In this document: in pieces, positions 1 to 13,343 of the stretch
How positions within the stretch are numbered: position 1 is the first letter of the stretch
Layout of the letters: each line of letters opens with the position of its first letter
Assembly: GCA_903813345.2 (NCBI GenBank)
Contig: CAIIXF020000011.1
Span: 15,359,754-15,423,753, forward strand
DNA length: 64,000 bases
Origin: Owenia fusiformis
Taxonomy: Eukaryota; Annelida; Polychaeta; Sabellida; Oweniidae
Direction of reading: 5' to 3'
Translations under genes and position numbers: made by a program
Notes under the pieces: generated by a model
Told to the model about the DNA's origin: nothing
What the model saw: the letters and a program-made list of their open reading frames with translations, nothing else
Databases searched by the model: none

Positions 1-570
1 AATATGAAATTGATCTACCAAACGGTTCACCTGAAAACGGGTAGACAAGACTTTACAGACAAGATTTTAGGACAGAAAATCCAAAATGGCTGCCTTAACA
101 TTTACGCAGAATGCAAAAAAAGTAATCAGATGTAGATTTTCATACAAAGAATCATCCCTGAAAATTTGAAATTGATCTATCAAACTGTTCTCCTAAAAAC
201 GCGTAGACAAGACTTTACAGGCAAGATTTTAAGACGGAAAATCCAAAATGGCTGCCTTGACATTTACCCAGAATGCAAAAAAACTAATCAGTTCTAGATT
301 TTCATACTAAGAATCATTCCTGAAAATTTGAAATTGATCTACGAAACGGTTCAGCTGAAAACGAGTAGACAAGACTTTACAGACAAGATTTTAGGACGGA
401 AAATCCAAAATGGCTGCCTTGACATTTACCCAGAATGCCAAAAAACTAATGAGATCTAGATTTTTATACTAAGAATCATCCCTGAAAATTTGAAATTGAT
501 CCACCAAACGGTTCACCTGAAAACGCGCAGACAAGACTTCACAGACAAGATTTTAGGACCGAAAAATCCA
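1..570. repeat. Tandem array, ~162-bp unit
   Basis: Four successive units begin with the phrase GAAATTGATCT at about 6, 168, 330 and 492. Each carries the phrases ACAAGACTTTACAGACAAG and AATCCAAAATGGCTGCC. The array starts at or before the window edge, so its full length is unknown. No coding potential is seen. Confidence 0.85.
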
Positions 571-1155
571 AAATGGCCGACAATAAAAAAGTCCTTATGA
601 GTTTTTGCTGATTTCTTTTTACAAAATTATCACATATAACTACTGTTAACAATAAAGTAGGCTTTTACAGCAAAGTACATCTGAAATTATTTATAAAGCT
701 ACTAAATAGTTAAAGTATGAAAACTCAAAAACACCATTCAATATGATACAAAGTATTATCGCGCGCTAACTTTTCTTAAGACATTCAAAATGGCTGACAT
801 GACTGAGCTAGCAGGTCCAAAACCTAATCAGATCTAGAATGAAGTGAGCTGAACAAGATGTTAAAGTTTTAAAAGCAACTGTGAAGCAGTTTTTCTTAAA
901 GTTTGCAGACAAGGATTTTAGCATTTGACTTCAAAATGGCCGACAGGAAGTAGGTATCGAGTTAATTTTTTTTCATCCACATCTGTATGCACTCATAAGT
1001 TATCCCTGAAAATTTGAAGGTGATATCTGTAGCGGTTTTGGAGAAAAGTGCCGGACGTACGGACAGACGGACAGACAGACGGACAGACGGACAGACAGAC
1101 GGACGGACGCGCCTAGGCCGACAATATGGCCCCACACTATGTGGTGGGGACATAA
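571..1155. repeat. Degenerate repeat tail ending in a GGACAGAC microsatellite
   Basis: Positions 571-1020 hold diverged pieces of the preceding family, including further CAAAATGGC(T/C)GAC phrases. Positions 1058-1110 are a short GGACAGAC/GGACGGAC tandem. It is followed by a short GC-rich inverted repeat around 1125-1155 (CCCCACACTATGTGGTGGGG). The 72-codon minus-strand reading frame here, rich in Pro-Ser-Val-Arg, is a by-product of the microsatellite. Confidence 0.6.
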
Positions 1156-1595
1156 AAAGGGATATGTTTTTTAGTAACAAATGATACTAAATTTTATTTG
1201 TTTTTATCAACGATTTCTCAAATAAAAATCATTCCATAACCACTTTTTGTAATTAAACAAGTTTCATTTATCACGTTTTTGCATCATGGAAATACTACGA
1301 CCCTCTCTTCTTGCATCATAGGTCGAATAAAGACGGATAGGTTTTTAGTTGAGATGTGTATCAGAATGACATTTTGGTAAAATAGGGTAAGACTACGATC
1401 AGTCGAAGTGATTTGAACTTAATTGAGGCCTCCAACTGTAAATATATACAACTTTTTGTAATATATTTTCGCGTTACCGTATAGGTATAAATTTAAAACT
1501 TTTACTGTATTATTTTAAAAATGAACTCATTTTTGTGTTTTGTAAGTTCGAAATGAAACAATTACACTTCTCAAACAAGGCATTAACATTACAAA

Positions 1596-2355
1596 ATGTC
1601 ACCACCTACATGTAGTTGCTCACAATATTATGAGTTCAATCTTAAATCAGATTTCAATTTCTGAGAACTCTCTAGATGATTTTGAAAACAAATTGGTCAA
1701 TTTGAAGCACGTTTTTTTTACCCTGAGAAGGTCAGTAAAGGTGAGATCTGAAATCTAAAGTCAGATTTGGACTTCTGAGAACTTGAAGATGATTTTGAAA
1801 ATAATTGGTTAATTTGAAGCAAGTTGAAAAAGACCCTTTTGATCTTGAGAAGGTCATTGAAGGTCAAATCTTTTTTGACCTTGAGAATGTCATTGAAGGT
1901 GAAATGTATAGTCATATTTGAACATTTGAGAACTTGTAGATGATTTTGAAAAAATTGGTCAATTTGAAGCAAGTTGAAAAAATATACCTTTTTTACCTTT
2001 CTTTGACCTTGAGAAGGTCATTGAAGGTCAAATCCAAAATATAAAGTCAGATTTGAACTTCTGACAACTTGTAGATGATATTGAAAAAAGCAGGTTGAAA
2101 AAATACCTTTTTGACCATTTGGACCTTGAAAAGGTCATTGAAGGTCAAATCTTTGTAAAGTCAGATTTGAACTTCTGAAAAGTTGTAGATGATTTGGAAA
2201 AATTGAAGTCCGTCTAAACAGTATTTATTAAGTTATTGGAATAGAGAAAGAATATGTTACAGACGCCATCCGCCGCCCGCCACCCGCCGATCGCCAACCA
2301 CCAACCACTGCTACAAAAAAACGGAGAATATGTCACCTCTTCTTAGTGGTGACAT
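1596..2355 (-). repeat. AAGGTCA-rich element, copy 1
   Basis: It is bounded by ATGTCACCACC at 1596 and TAGTGGTGACAT at 2344-2355, short inverted termini. The interior has degenerate tandem units containing TTGAGAAGGTCATTGAAGGTC and GTAGATGATTTTGAAAA. A GC-rich patch at 2266-2310 is made of CCGCC(A/C) units. It is the reverse orientation of the larger copy at 21,579-23,313. The 84-codon minus ORF inside has no independent support. Confidence 0.7.
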
Positions 2356-3040
2356 AATTACAAACTATCTATTTAGTGGTGCCTTCCAATTGCATTTTAG
2401 TTGTCCAGAAAGCTCCATGATCAAAAATGTTTTTGAAATTTTTCATAGGAGAATTTGACACGTATTTTGCAATTTTGGAATAAAAAATAGTCAGATAGTT
2501 CTACTACTATTTAACCGAAAGGGGCTTGTTTTGTATGTAAAATCTTGTGTTAAAGCTGATCACTAATTGACAAAAATAGCAATAACAGCTTGGCAATTAT
2601 GTCGTGTAAGATAAAATTGTAATGAGTTCTTTTCAAATTTCCTCTACTGTATCTAAAATATGCATGATCATTGGGTCATTGTACGCAAGACTGATTGTTG
2701 CCATTGTTATTCTTCAGTTGCGGGAATAGTTTCGAGAGAAGATCTCATAACATAAGTTTACAAAGAAATTGATTGCTCAAAATGTTTTTTCTTAATGTCG
2801 AACTGGTGGGATAGGCTTTCTATGATTACGTTACGCAGCCATCACTAAATATAATTTTTTGAAAAACGGCAAAAATCATTTCTTTCAATTTCTCATTCTG
2901 ATACTCGTAGCATCTTGCTAGATCTGTTTCACCTGAAAAATGATCCCAGAGCTGAGAAGAAATGAGAAGTCATGGCTTATCATGATGTAATTTCTCTAGA
3001 TTGGACAACAATATACAATTTTGCTTTGTGAGTGCGCAGC
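2356..3040. other. Intergenic, no feature seen
   Basis: AT-rich sequence with no open frame above about 60 codons and no clear repeat or RNA gene. Confidence 0.5.
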
Positions 3041-3050
3041 TCGTACCTAT

Positions 3051-3123
3051 CACGTGCTCATAATTCTCCACGTGCCAATATTCGCCAAGTTGATTGGCTG
3101 ATCGATGTATCGGCCGGTATATA
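3051..3123 (+). promoter_or_regulatory. Promoter-like cluster: two E-boxes, two CCAAT boxes, TATA box
   Basis: Two CACGTG E-boxes lie at 3051-3056 and 3069-3074, 18 bp apart. CCAAT lies at 3075-3079, and an inverted CCAAT (ATTGG) at 3093-3097. TATATA at 3118-3123 follows GC-rich CGGCCGG. The order and spacing are those of an RNA polymerase II core promoter, with an expected start near 3150. No convincing exon follows closely. It could be a distal promoter for the large gene with a long 5' intron, belong to an unseen non-coding transcript, or be chance. Confidence 0.35.
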
Positions 3124-3179
3124 GGATATGACATGCTCTATGTCAGAGAATCCCATCTCATTTGGTCGTGAATTACTTC

Positions 3180-4308
3180 TCCTAAGCCAAGTTCTTTGAC
3201 TTCCATTTACCAAAAGGAAACGCCATTCCTACATTAGGGTTGTCATTATATCATATTCAAGGACTATGACGTACTTTATTGCGTGTCTCTACCAATCGAC
3301 AATGACATCGAGCAATGACATCTGCGTGTATCTATAAAAAGTCATTTCTCTCTAATCATTTCCTGCAAGTTATTGTCCTTATTCTCATTACTTTCAAAAA
3401 GAACAACTGCTTAATCTATCACTTGTGAATCGGAACTTACAGTATTTACCTTGTCTAAAATGAATGCCTGCAGGCGAACAATCTGCGCTAAACTTCTCAA
3501 CTGGTATGCCTATTTACCAATCGTTTAAAAGGCATTGTGACATAAACGTGAGCTTATTATGTCTGAAGAGCTCTGAAGGCAAAGTTAAAATACCATTTGA
3601 TTGACAGTGGAATGAACACATGGTCTTTGTATACAATAACATGACCATAGTACCAATTCTCAAATTTCCAAAAGAATCATTTAATTACCTGTTGCAGATA
3701 CTCGAAATTTACATAGGTTACCGATACACGAATGTTTCAGGAAGGCGTTTAATTATTAGTAAGTGTGGAATATCTATTGATTTTCCCGATCTTCACGTAC
3801 TTTAAAATTCCAATTATTAAATGTTTTTACATATTTATATCACTGAGTCAGAATTTAATCGATGTTGTCTGGTTAAATATCTTAACACAATCAATAAAAG
3901 TTTTACTAAATAATAAACGTCAATTAAGGTATAGTACTGATTTTTTGTTAATTGCCAAATATTTCCATTTAGCAATATAAGTAGCAGTATTGTTTGATTA
4001 CCAGGCTAAATGTGGTTAACAGATATTCATCTCAAATAAATATGGTAACCACTAACCATAGGTGAATGTAGACCATGTCCTGCAGACATTAAAAGTTACC
4101 GTGAACTGAACGGAAGACTGAAACGTGTTTTTGGGAACACTACTTAACTGGATCAGAACAAGTCGCCCTTCATTTTTGAAAAGCTGATATAATGAGAATT
4201 GATTATGATTTAATTAAAACATATTTTATGTTAGAAATGATATTAGTTTATCATGTAAGAATTGCATGATCAATCTTAGGGAATTGAAAAAAAGGTTACA
4301 AGGAAGGG
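3180..4308. other. Intergenic, no feature seen
   Basis: AT-rich, with only short open frames of 60-71 codons and low-complexity composition. No repeat structure or RNA gene was recognised. Confidence 0.45.
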
Positions 4309-4317
4309 ATGAGCTGT

Positions 4318-4895
4318 ATTGTCCCGGCTACTAACAGGCTAATATTTGTTGCAAAGCATACGTCGTCGGTTAATAAAATAACGCATCCAAGACTACTTTG
4401 TCCTGTCCCGTCTACTAACAGCATAATATTTGTTACAAAGCATACGTCGTCGATTAATCAAATAACGTATCCAAGACAACTCTGTCCTGTCCCGGCTACT
4501 AACAGTCTGATATTTGTTACAAAGCATACGTCGTCGGTTAATGAAATAACGTTTCTAAGACTACTCTGTCCTTTCCCGGCTACTAACAGCCTAATATTTG
4601 TTACATTTAGCATACTTCATCGGTTAATCAAATAACGTATCCAAGACTACACTGTCCTGTCCGGCTACTAACAGCCTAATATTTGTTACAAAGCCTACTT
4701 CATCGGTTAATGAAATAACGTATCCAAGACTACTTTGTTCTGTCCCGGCTACTAACAGCCTAATATTTGTTACAAAGCCTACTTCATCGGTTAATGAAAT
4801 AACGTATCCAAGACTACTTTGTCCTGTCCCGGCTACTAACAGCCTAATATTTGTAACAAAGCATACTTCATCGGTTAATCAAATAACGCATCAAT
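4318..4895. repeat. Tandem array, ~84-bp unit
   Basis: About seven units share CCCGGCTACTAACAGCCTAA, TTTGTTACAAAGCATAC and TCGGTTAATCAAATAACG. Units recur every 84-85 bp, at about 4320, 4403, 4487, 4571, 4655, 4741 and 4827. Because 84 is divisible by three, the first four units stay open in one frame and give a 108-codon ORF, which I treat as an artefact. Confidence 0.85.
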
Positions 4896-5575
4896 TGAAA
4901 CAGACAACTCAAAACAATTATTGTAATTATTCTTTAACTCAGTTTTTTCTATCTAAAAAGTACGTCATCCACAAACAAGTGATTTATTATTATATTGCAG
5001 GGTAAGGTTGTTCCTTACGTAAATTCTACTATACTATCACTAAGTGGGAATGATGGGAATGGGAATAAATGGATCAAAGCAATATTCTGTGCAGAACTAC
5101 CTTAATAAACACACCCTACACTCCCCAATCCTTAATCCTAATCCTCAAATCTCAAAACCCATATTTCATAGAATATCATAACTATTCCAATGCTCATGAA
5201 CGCTTGTAATACTGAAGTTTTCTGTTTGTAATACTGAAGTTTTGAGGTCACACCCCGGGGTCACACTGTGCAGATTTGACCATATTTCTTTTCAAAGTAT
5301 ATTTTGTCAGTTTGCACATTTCTTGCAGAAATATCAAAAAGCTTCAAATGATAGTAAAACCCTTGACTTTTTCATTCATACTTTAACATTTTCTCTCTAT
5401 ATGTAGAGATATATTCAAATTGGAGAGTGCATATTTCATCAAACCAAAAAATGATCATATAGCCTAATTATCAGACATCATTTTGGCCTACACATAACTA
5501 AATAAAACATACATAACATCTGAACAAAGGGTAGACCTCGGCGACGTTCTTGGTATTTGTAATTTATCAATACGG
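4896..5575. other. Intergenic, no feature seen
   Basis: AT-rich spacer between the 84-bp array and a TIR element. Positions 5205-5240 contain a short local duplication of GTAATACTGAAGTTTT. Confidence 0.45.
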
Positions 5576-5847
5576 CCAAGGAGGATTGGCTCGTAGAATG
5601 CATTCTCGCTATTTTCCAACAATGAAAATGTCAGAATGTCGTTATTGTTATTGTTCGACATTAAAGTAAACTGGTTATACATTCATAATCATCGAATCCA
5701 AGGGATTCGAGCTAATAAGTTGATCACTTCCCGTGTGTGACCAAACCACTCGATTCAAAATTTGAAGAGAAAATCACGACATCCTTTAAGAGAGGATTCA
5801 TTGTTGGAAAATATCGAGATGCGTTCCTTGGAGCCAAACCTGCTTAC
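5576..5847. mobile_element. TIR element of the GAGGATTGGCT family, copy 1
   Basis: The left end, CCAAGGAGGATTGGCTCG with CGCTATTTTCCAACAATG, is an imperfect inverted copy of the right end, which holds TTGTTGGAAAATATCGAGATG and TTGGAGCCAAACC. It has no transposase frame, so it is a non-autonomous, MITE-like element. Related copies lie at 28,405-28,707, 59,631-59,837 and 61,411-61,670. Small ORFs on both strands within it are incidental. Confidence 0.6.
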
Positions 5848-8800
5848 ATACGGCGTCCGACATCGCGACCTGGGTGATGTCATTGAGAAAAAATCGAGTG
5901 TCCTCTTTTGTCCGAGTCCAGTTTTCCTCGGCCTCATCTATGTATTATCAAAACCAATTGCAATTTGATATATAATCGGGAAATAACAAAATTCGATCTT
6001 GAAATCTCCAAAATCCCAGAACAATAATTGAAACATCTTTTATTGCCGGATGTTAGCAAACTAATTGACACTTTGTGAAGTTAATTTGTTCCTTGGAATG
6101 TCTTACATCCCTAATGTGAGCACTAACAATTAAATTCAAAGAAAATGTAATTTTCTTTCAATGCTTCAATCTAGTTTAAAGCCAGAATCAGATATATAGG
6201 GGGTGACAAAATTACAAGCAATATGTAAAATTGATCTACCAATCTATTCCTTACAATCTCAAATACAATATCTCCCAAAAGATTCATAGACATGAAAAGG
6301 AATGACATAAGCCAGGAAGATTCTAAAATTAAAACAATTTTTTGTTTGGCTGCTCGCTAGATCTGATTCTCTCTTTAAAATACAGTATCAATCTAGAGTA
6401 GAAAGAATCAGTTTGCAAATATTCATTACTTAATGTACTAGGACACTGTTTCAATAGGAGACAATCTTTCCTTTAATGACTGTCTATCATATATTGAGGA
6501 TAAACGAAACATGCATATTTTCTCTATAAAAACATATTTGAATAATAAATTTTTGACAAACTATGCAGCTGTCAGTACTAAAAGGTTCTCATTAATATAC
6601 TAGTATAAATGATTCAATTATCATTTATTATCCGGTTTATCCCCCAATGTATGACGCTGACAGGAGATTGTATAATGGCATGGTACCTGTATCTATAGCT
6701 CCATAGCACTAGCCTATTTTATACATAAACACAATTGAGCCTCAACATAAGAAAACCGGTCTTATCACAAAAATTAATTTTGTGATAGAGAAGCCAAGAT
6801 TAAGAGGAAAATGTCCTTTTGGTCTATCTACAAGGAAAAAATTGTTAAGACATGAATCGTGGCTCTTTGTGCATTTTAAGATAACAAAAAAACATAATAT
6901 TGAAAAAAAATCTGTGATAAGACCCCTTTTCCTGTGGCCTGGCTCAATTATATATCATAATGTACTTTAAATTACAAAAATCATATTAACCGCGCGCCGT
7001 TTAGCTATCAATTGTGATCCACGAGAGCAATGGTTACTTATAAAATACTGACAATTAAGTTATTATATCTGGAGACTGAACCCAATAAAGAGATGATAAT
7101 CATACACTTTTCTTATGATTTTACCTTTACCACACTCAGGTGAGTTCAGGTCATATTAAAGATATCGTCATAATAGCAGATTACAGTAAAAACCTGTCCA
7201 AGTAGAACATCTTTGGTACCTCTAAAAGGTGTCCACTTGGGAGGTGTTCCACTTAAACTACACTCATTTAACATTATCGGTTGGCCTTGGGACTCTGATA
7301 ATTGTTCCACTAGTGTTCCACTTTACAGGTTACATTCTATATTATTACTGACAGATAAGCTGAGGATAACAAGAGTTTTGACGTGAGGTCAATTGAAGTA
7401 TATATTCGAGTATATATATTATTTATAAAGGATATGTATCGATATGGTGAACTGAATTCAATAATGTTTTTCTCTTAAAGTGCGCGCCTGACCCGGCTAC
7501 GTATAGCACAGAGTTTATACTGGCGGATTAGACTAGTTCATTTTTTATATGTGTGTGAAAGCTTTCTCTTATTTGCGTTTTTTCGTTTAGTACGGTTTTG
7601 TTATAATTGCCGAGGTCATATAACCGGGATAAAACAATGATTATCGTTGACTGCCCACACACAAAACATTGAAAACATACGTTGAGTGAACAGTGTTATT
7701 ACAAACAACAGGCTTTAGAATACAAAGCGTAGTGTGATAATAAGCTGCACACTACCACTGCTGCATGTACATATTACTAATTCACTAGGGCTCCCAAAGA
7801 GTGGATAGGGAGGTTGTGTTTGTCAATTTTAAATTTTACATTTCAAAATTGTCATTTTACATGTCATAATTTGTTGGTTTCATTCGTTTAGCCAATCAAA
7901 ACATTGTAAAACAATAAATTGTCTGTTACGTACAATCAACTTTGTTCAGTTTTGATTAGTTGTCAGAATAAAGTTACGTTCATCTGAATCCATGTATCAA
8001 AACAAAAATCCTATTCTCACTTCAAAATACTTCAGTGAGATGAAGGCTCGGAATTGTCACATGCAATAACTTATTGTCGTATTCGTTATTTTATCTTCTC
8101 GATAGTAGCATTTAGTCGCACATTTGATGCCAGGTCACCTTGTCGCGTACCTCTTGGGGAACCCCACATTTATGTGTGTACTCATGGAAGTAAATTCCCC
8201 GGTGTAGCCGAGAGCCACAAACTTTTCAACAAATTCGAAATGACCAATTTCTCTCATATATACTCTAGATATTTTATTATTTAGCACCTACAAAGTATTG
8301 CTAATAATCATATGTAATTTCAATAAGGAAACTTATCTGGCTACATATAAATTCAATATCAACACTAGCTGTTCTCTCAACACGTCCTGGCTTACCTTGT
8401 GATGAAAAACCCTGGGTTTTCGCTATTTATAGTTTATCAACACCTGGACGCATGCGCATTTTATACTTTATCGGGCACTTTAAACCAATTATTGAAAATA
8501 TTTGGTAAAAAACACGGTCCTTTATGTAATGCTGGCTGATTGGCAACAACTTAATGCAAAAAATATTTATATATATATTTTTATAACTGTTTTTGTTAAC
8601 ATTTTTTGTTTTTTAGTGCAATTGTTTTTTGTTCCTTTCTACCAAATCTTGAGAATAAAATAAAATATTTTTCCGAACCTTGTTGGAACAAAATAGCATA
8701 TACAACATTTTCTTAGACCTCTCAATTTTATAGTTATACAAAGGAAATTTTACTTGATTTAACAAAAAGTATGCAAAAACTTAAAACAAAACCCCCAAAA

Positions 8801-11800
8801 ATAGATAAAAATTAAGATAAACCTTTTGTATCATTAACAAGATACTTTTTAAAATCAACCAAACTATCCTTTGTACAATTACAATATTGAGAGACCTAAA
8901 CACGTTGTGTTTATGTCGTTTTGTTCCAATGAGGTTCGGATACCAAGAACAAAAGAAGTTTCCTATGTGTTTTCTAAAACAGTATAGAGAAGAGTATATT
9001 TATATATTTCAAATTATAATGTTACCATCCAAAAGATGACCATTAAATTGACGATGTGTAAAATTTTCAGAATGTTTTGATGACTGGTTTAAGAGAAACG
9101 CGCGTTCAAAAAGTTCACCATATCGATACCACTCCTTTATTACAATGGCTGTGTCATAACTAGCAATGTCTTTATATATATATATTAAAATGACATATGA
9201 CAATGACATATGTATATATATAAATAGATATGTGCGATTAAAAAGGGCTGTTCAATAGGCCGTTATTATACAGTATTTAATACAGGTATTATTATTGGTA
9301 TCTGTATTCTATATTATATTTTCATTTAAATGCTTCACCAAATTACGAAATTTGATAGGATGGCCCAATTCAGGGGCGTTGGTAGAGTCTAAAAGTCCAG
9401 GCAAAATTAAGTATACAAGGGAAATATGAGTTAGATGAAGTAAAATGCTATCGTTAGACTTTATTTTTTTCGTATAATTTTGGGGAGGCGATTGCCTCAG
9501 CTCATGCATGTAATTAGTGCCCTCATTATGTACAGACCTTATTAGTGCACTTATGTACATATATGCTCTGCCAATTGAGACAGCCCTTACCATTGGACTT
9601 TGCTCTTAATTAAAACATCCCGAAAACAAGAAGGACCAAGGTGATAATTTACACATTTTTTTAAAGATTACTTAAAAATAAATATTCTTGCGCTTTTATT
9701 TACTACTTTATATGTTTACGTACCTTTTGAACTCGACTTACAGTACATACGCCCTTTGTCTTTGCATCATCCAGTCGCTGCGTTCCGGTATAAAGGTGTT
9801 AGTTTATTATCGAAATATGAATACAGAATAAATGCTATTACCTTTACACATTTACAAAACGTGTTGCATTAAAATCCTTGATCCTGTTGTCTAAAACAGA
9901 TTGGATGCCAGACAAACAATTCAAGTTCAGAATCAAAGGCAACACCTGGTCGGTCCCTGGTTGGATCCTCCCTTCACTTTTACCCGGCTGATTCTATAAA
10001 TAACGCTACTCAATTCTTATTCATCAACTGAATGATACTTCGCAGATTTTCAATTAATTTGTATTTGTCAATTACAATCCTCCATAAAAGCATTTAATAA
10101 TTTATTATGCATTCCAATACGCTCAGCTCCTCACATTGGCATCCTTGAACGATCTATAGTTGGTAAAGTCCAGGGTTGTTTGCGTGCGAATTCTGCGAAA
10201 CAGTTTGTTTGCTTGTTTATTTGTTTCAATCAACAACGGTTTTTGCCAGGTACTGTTCGAATTGTGCTGTCTGGTACCAGGGTGCGTCTTCAGCGTACTC
10301 AAAGGGAAACGGCTAACTCAGTATAAATCTTATTTTCGCATTTAACATCTCTCTTATCGGACTACGCTGCTATCGCGTTTGACCAATGATTACGTAAAAT
10401 CGTTCGATCGTTTTTTCTATGTTGTTTTCTCAATGTGATCTAGTGGTCGTGTATTAATTGCTTAATACTTAAACCGAACGATCAGTGAGTTCACATTTCA
10501 GTCATCTATGATTGATTTTATTAGTGCGTGTTTGAATTACGTCGATCGTCCATATTAGACAAGTCCCCAATCTCGATACTCTTTTTCACGTTTTGATGTA
10601 GTATTAGATATCAGACTGCCAGATATGAAGTTCAAATACCTGGAATGAAAGAAAATACCTGGAAGCCAGGCTGTTGCGTCCCTAGCCTATATCCAAGCAA
10701 ATAATTCATTTGTTAATAAATTATAATACCTGTATTAAATTGCACTTGGTGGCCTGCACAGACAACATGTTTCTCTAACTTGATTTTGTATTGAATAAAA
10801 ACGGATTGCTGCTATAAATATTTATCAAACTAAAAACATTTCCATTTGCATTCGATATCAATTAATTGTTTTTGGTATTGTCAGAGATTTTTTTATATAT
10901 AAATTACCATATTTTTTTTATTAATCTCTTGGTTGGTTGCCGGTGTATTTTTTGATGTTTAATTTGAGTAATAATAGATCGATTGCACACATATTGCATT
11001 AAGCAGATAAATATTGTCGCTCCTGGGCATTACCTAGAGTATCATTCAAGGTCGGGCTTCACAGCATCTATTGAAAGACGTGAAATGACCTATTGGACCG
11101 AGAAAGAGTTAAGAGATTAAGTGCAACTTCAACCCTGCACAATGCTGCCATCTATCGCCAGGCATCTGTCTCATTGACTGTATTTATATTATTGACACAG
11201 AGGAGAATAACCATGTGTTCTCTATAAGTGAATAATCTGTCGGTATGCTGACTATTTTTACCTATTTTGAAAGTAAATGATAAACAATCTGACGTTTGGT
11301 TTGAAATTGAAATTTTGTTATGTTCGACATAATTATAGAATGATATAAGTTCGACATCGTTGGATTTTCCAAATAAATAGTTCATTTCTGATTCGTAATT
11401 AAAAATGTATAAAATTGGGTTTCGTTAATATGATAGGACAATTTTATACTTATATAAAGACAGAATCATTGCAGCAACATAGACAGTAAGTAAATAGAAG
11501 TTTTGGGTTTTTATTCATTTTCCGTACCGTACTATACTGTACTGTACCTTGACCTCGTTTTTGAAAAATAGGCTAGAAAAATAAGTCTTATTTCTAAAGT
11601 TGGCACAATTCACTATATCAAGTATCTTGTTTACCTGGTAGCACTCATCAATTACTTATAACACTAATCGATATCCATCAAATACACCCTGGGACAAACG
11701 TTTAAATATGAATATCCAAATTAAAAAAACATTTCCACCTGTCTTTGATCATTGTAGTGATTAATGAAAAACGCTATCAATTACAAAACGCTCTTTTTAC

Positions 11801-13133
11801 GCTCTATGTGGCACTGGTGGTGATTAATAACAATTTGATAATTATCATCTCTTCCGCAAGTACATAGAGATAGATAAGCTTTACACAGTGCATTGGCAAT
11901 GGCCCTGCTCTACATCTACATGTACAGTGTTAACGGATCTGCACCACCCCGAAAGATGAGTCAATGTGTGTAAAATGTTTGGCCTACAAATGAGCCTTTG
12001 TGGACCTAATTTTAAAAGAAAATGGGGCCGTCTTTAGAAATGTAGATCTATTATTATAGGAAAATATACCCGAATCACTGAAAATTGATAATAAATTTAC
12101 TAAAAAAATTCAGCAAATATATGTTGGCCACTCCCTTTGTCGATTTCCAGATCCCCCTGTTCAGAGATGAAGTTATGAATGCTGTGTTATATGGACAAGC
12201 ATACTATGACAGTGACATCTAATTATGGATGCTATCATACTCCATGCTAATGGTCGACATCGGCCACTGCTGTAAGAGGATGGAACAAAAGCAATGTAAG
12301 AAGAAAAACAAAAAAGCAAGGACGACAATTCACAAATTTTGTGATTAGAAATAAAGCCGCCCTACTGTCTCATTTAGTCTTATTTACCTTGGAATCAAAT
12401 TTAAACATTTATCTCTTTATATTACTTACTTAATTACTCGTATGCTACAAGTGGAAGTCAACATCCAAACCTCAACAAATTTCCAATAATGGCAAATACC
12501 TATTTTGTTTTGTAGATTTTGAGTTGCGGCCTCACTTGATTCAATTATATATATAATTTGATGGAACTTGATCAGATTCTTCAATATGTAAATATATATA
12601 TTTCCTATCATCTCATTTAATATAGTTGCCCTTTCAAATAAAAAGCATCTTTATTAGTTTGATTAGAATATTCCTTATATGGAATGTAACAAACATTCCT
12701 ACCGTGCATCAGATCTTTTACATATTATATTCAATGAACCCCGAATGTTAGAATACCCGTTTGCGTCCAGTGTTAATAAAATTGTTTTTTCAAACAAATA
12801 TTTTGAAAATTCCCGGGTGCGGTGAACACTACTCGTTAGGCGTGTCTTATTTGATGAGTATTACCAGTGATATTTGAAAAGTATTGTTCATGTACCTGGC
12901 GATGATGTTAAAACCCGTGCCCTGTAGGCTATGACGGAAAGGGGGATTTTAGATGTGCCCAAGCATTGACTTCCATTGAATGCCCATGGCCCAAGGTCTG
13001 AAGAATTTATGACTGACGAACAAACTTGTAAGCGAATATGGGAAAAATTGACCTCATCGAATTCTGTCCCCATTGCATAACAAGCTTCTTACTTGGATAC
13101 AACCAGACGGACGTATAATACACTCGATACACA
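5848..13133. other. Long intergenic stretch without a recognisable gene
   Basis: I see no gene here. Reading frames are at most about 94 codons and lack recognisable motifs. Positions 6180-6320 are a dispersed repeat whose inverted copy lies at about 25,430-25,560. Positions 8,330-8,520 resemble 20,950-21,100, sharing TGGCTTACCT and a GCGCATTTTA-like stretch. Runs of TATATATA occur near 8,565, 9,175 and 9,215. Confidence 0.5.
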
Positions 13134-13343
13134 TACACTCCCCTCCATAATTTTGGCAGCTGGATGTTTTTTTCGACCGCATATCAAAATCTGTAAATAT
13201 TTGAATCTTTTCGTTCCTTAATTCAAACAGTTCTGAAATTCATGACTAATTTGCTGTGTTTTCTAAATCGTCGAACATCAAAAGGCTTTGATAAGTAATC
13301 CAAAATTGGACTTCTTGTTGCCAGATTTATGGAAAGGAGTGTA
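13134..13343. mobile_element. MITE with TACACTCC termini
   Basis: The left end TACACTCCCCTCCATAATTT and right end ATGGAAAGGAGTGTA are imperfect inverted repeats about 25 bp long, with TGGCA inside both. A related left end without a visible right end occurs at about 23,759. The TA-containing termini are compatible with a Tc1/mariner-type non-autonomous element. No transposase is present. Confidence 0.5.

Noticed and set aside
962-1180. Minus-strand 72-codon frame rich in Pro-Ser-Val-Arg
   Set aside because: Translation of a GGACAGAC microsatellite and its repeat flank.
3460-3503. Possible first coding exon after the 3.1-kb promoter-like cluster
   Set aside because: An ATG with donor CTG|GTATGC would by chance join in frame to 14,896. 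It would bury the signal peptide about 30 residues inside the protein, so I keep the start at 14,927.
4309-4635. 108-codon ORF with four internal repeats
   Set aside because: It is produced by an 84-bp tandem array and closes when one unit loses a base; no protein feature is seen.
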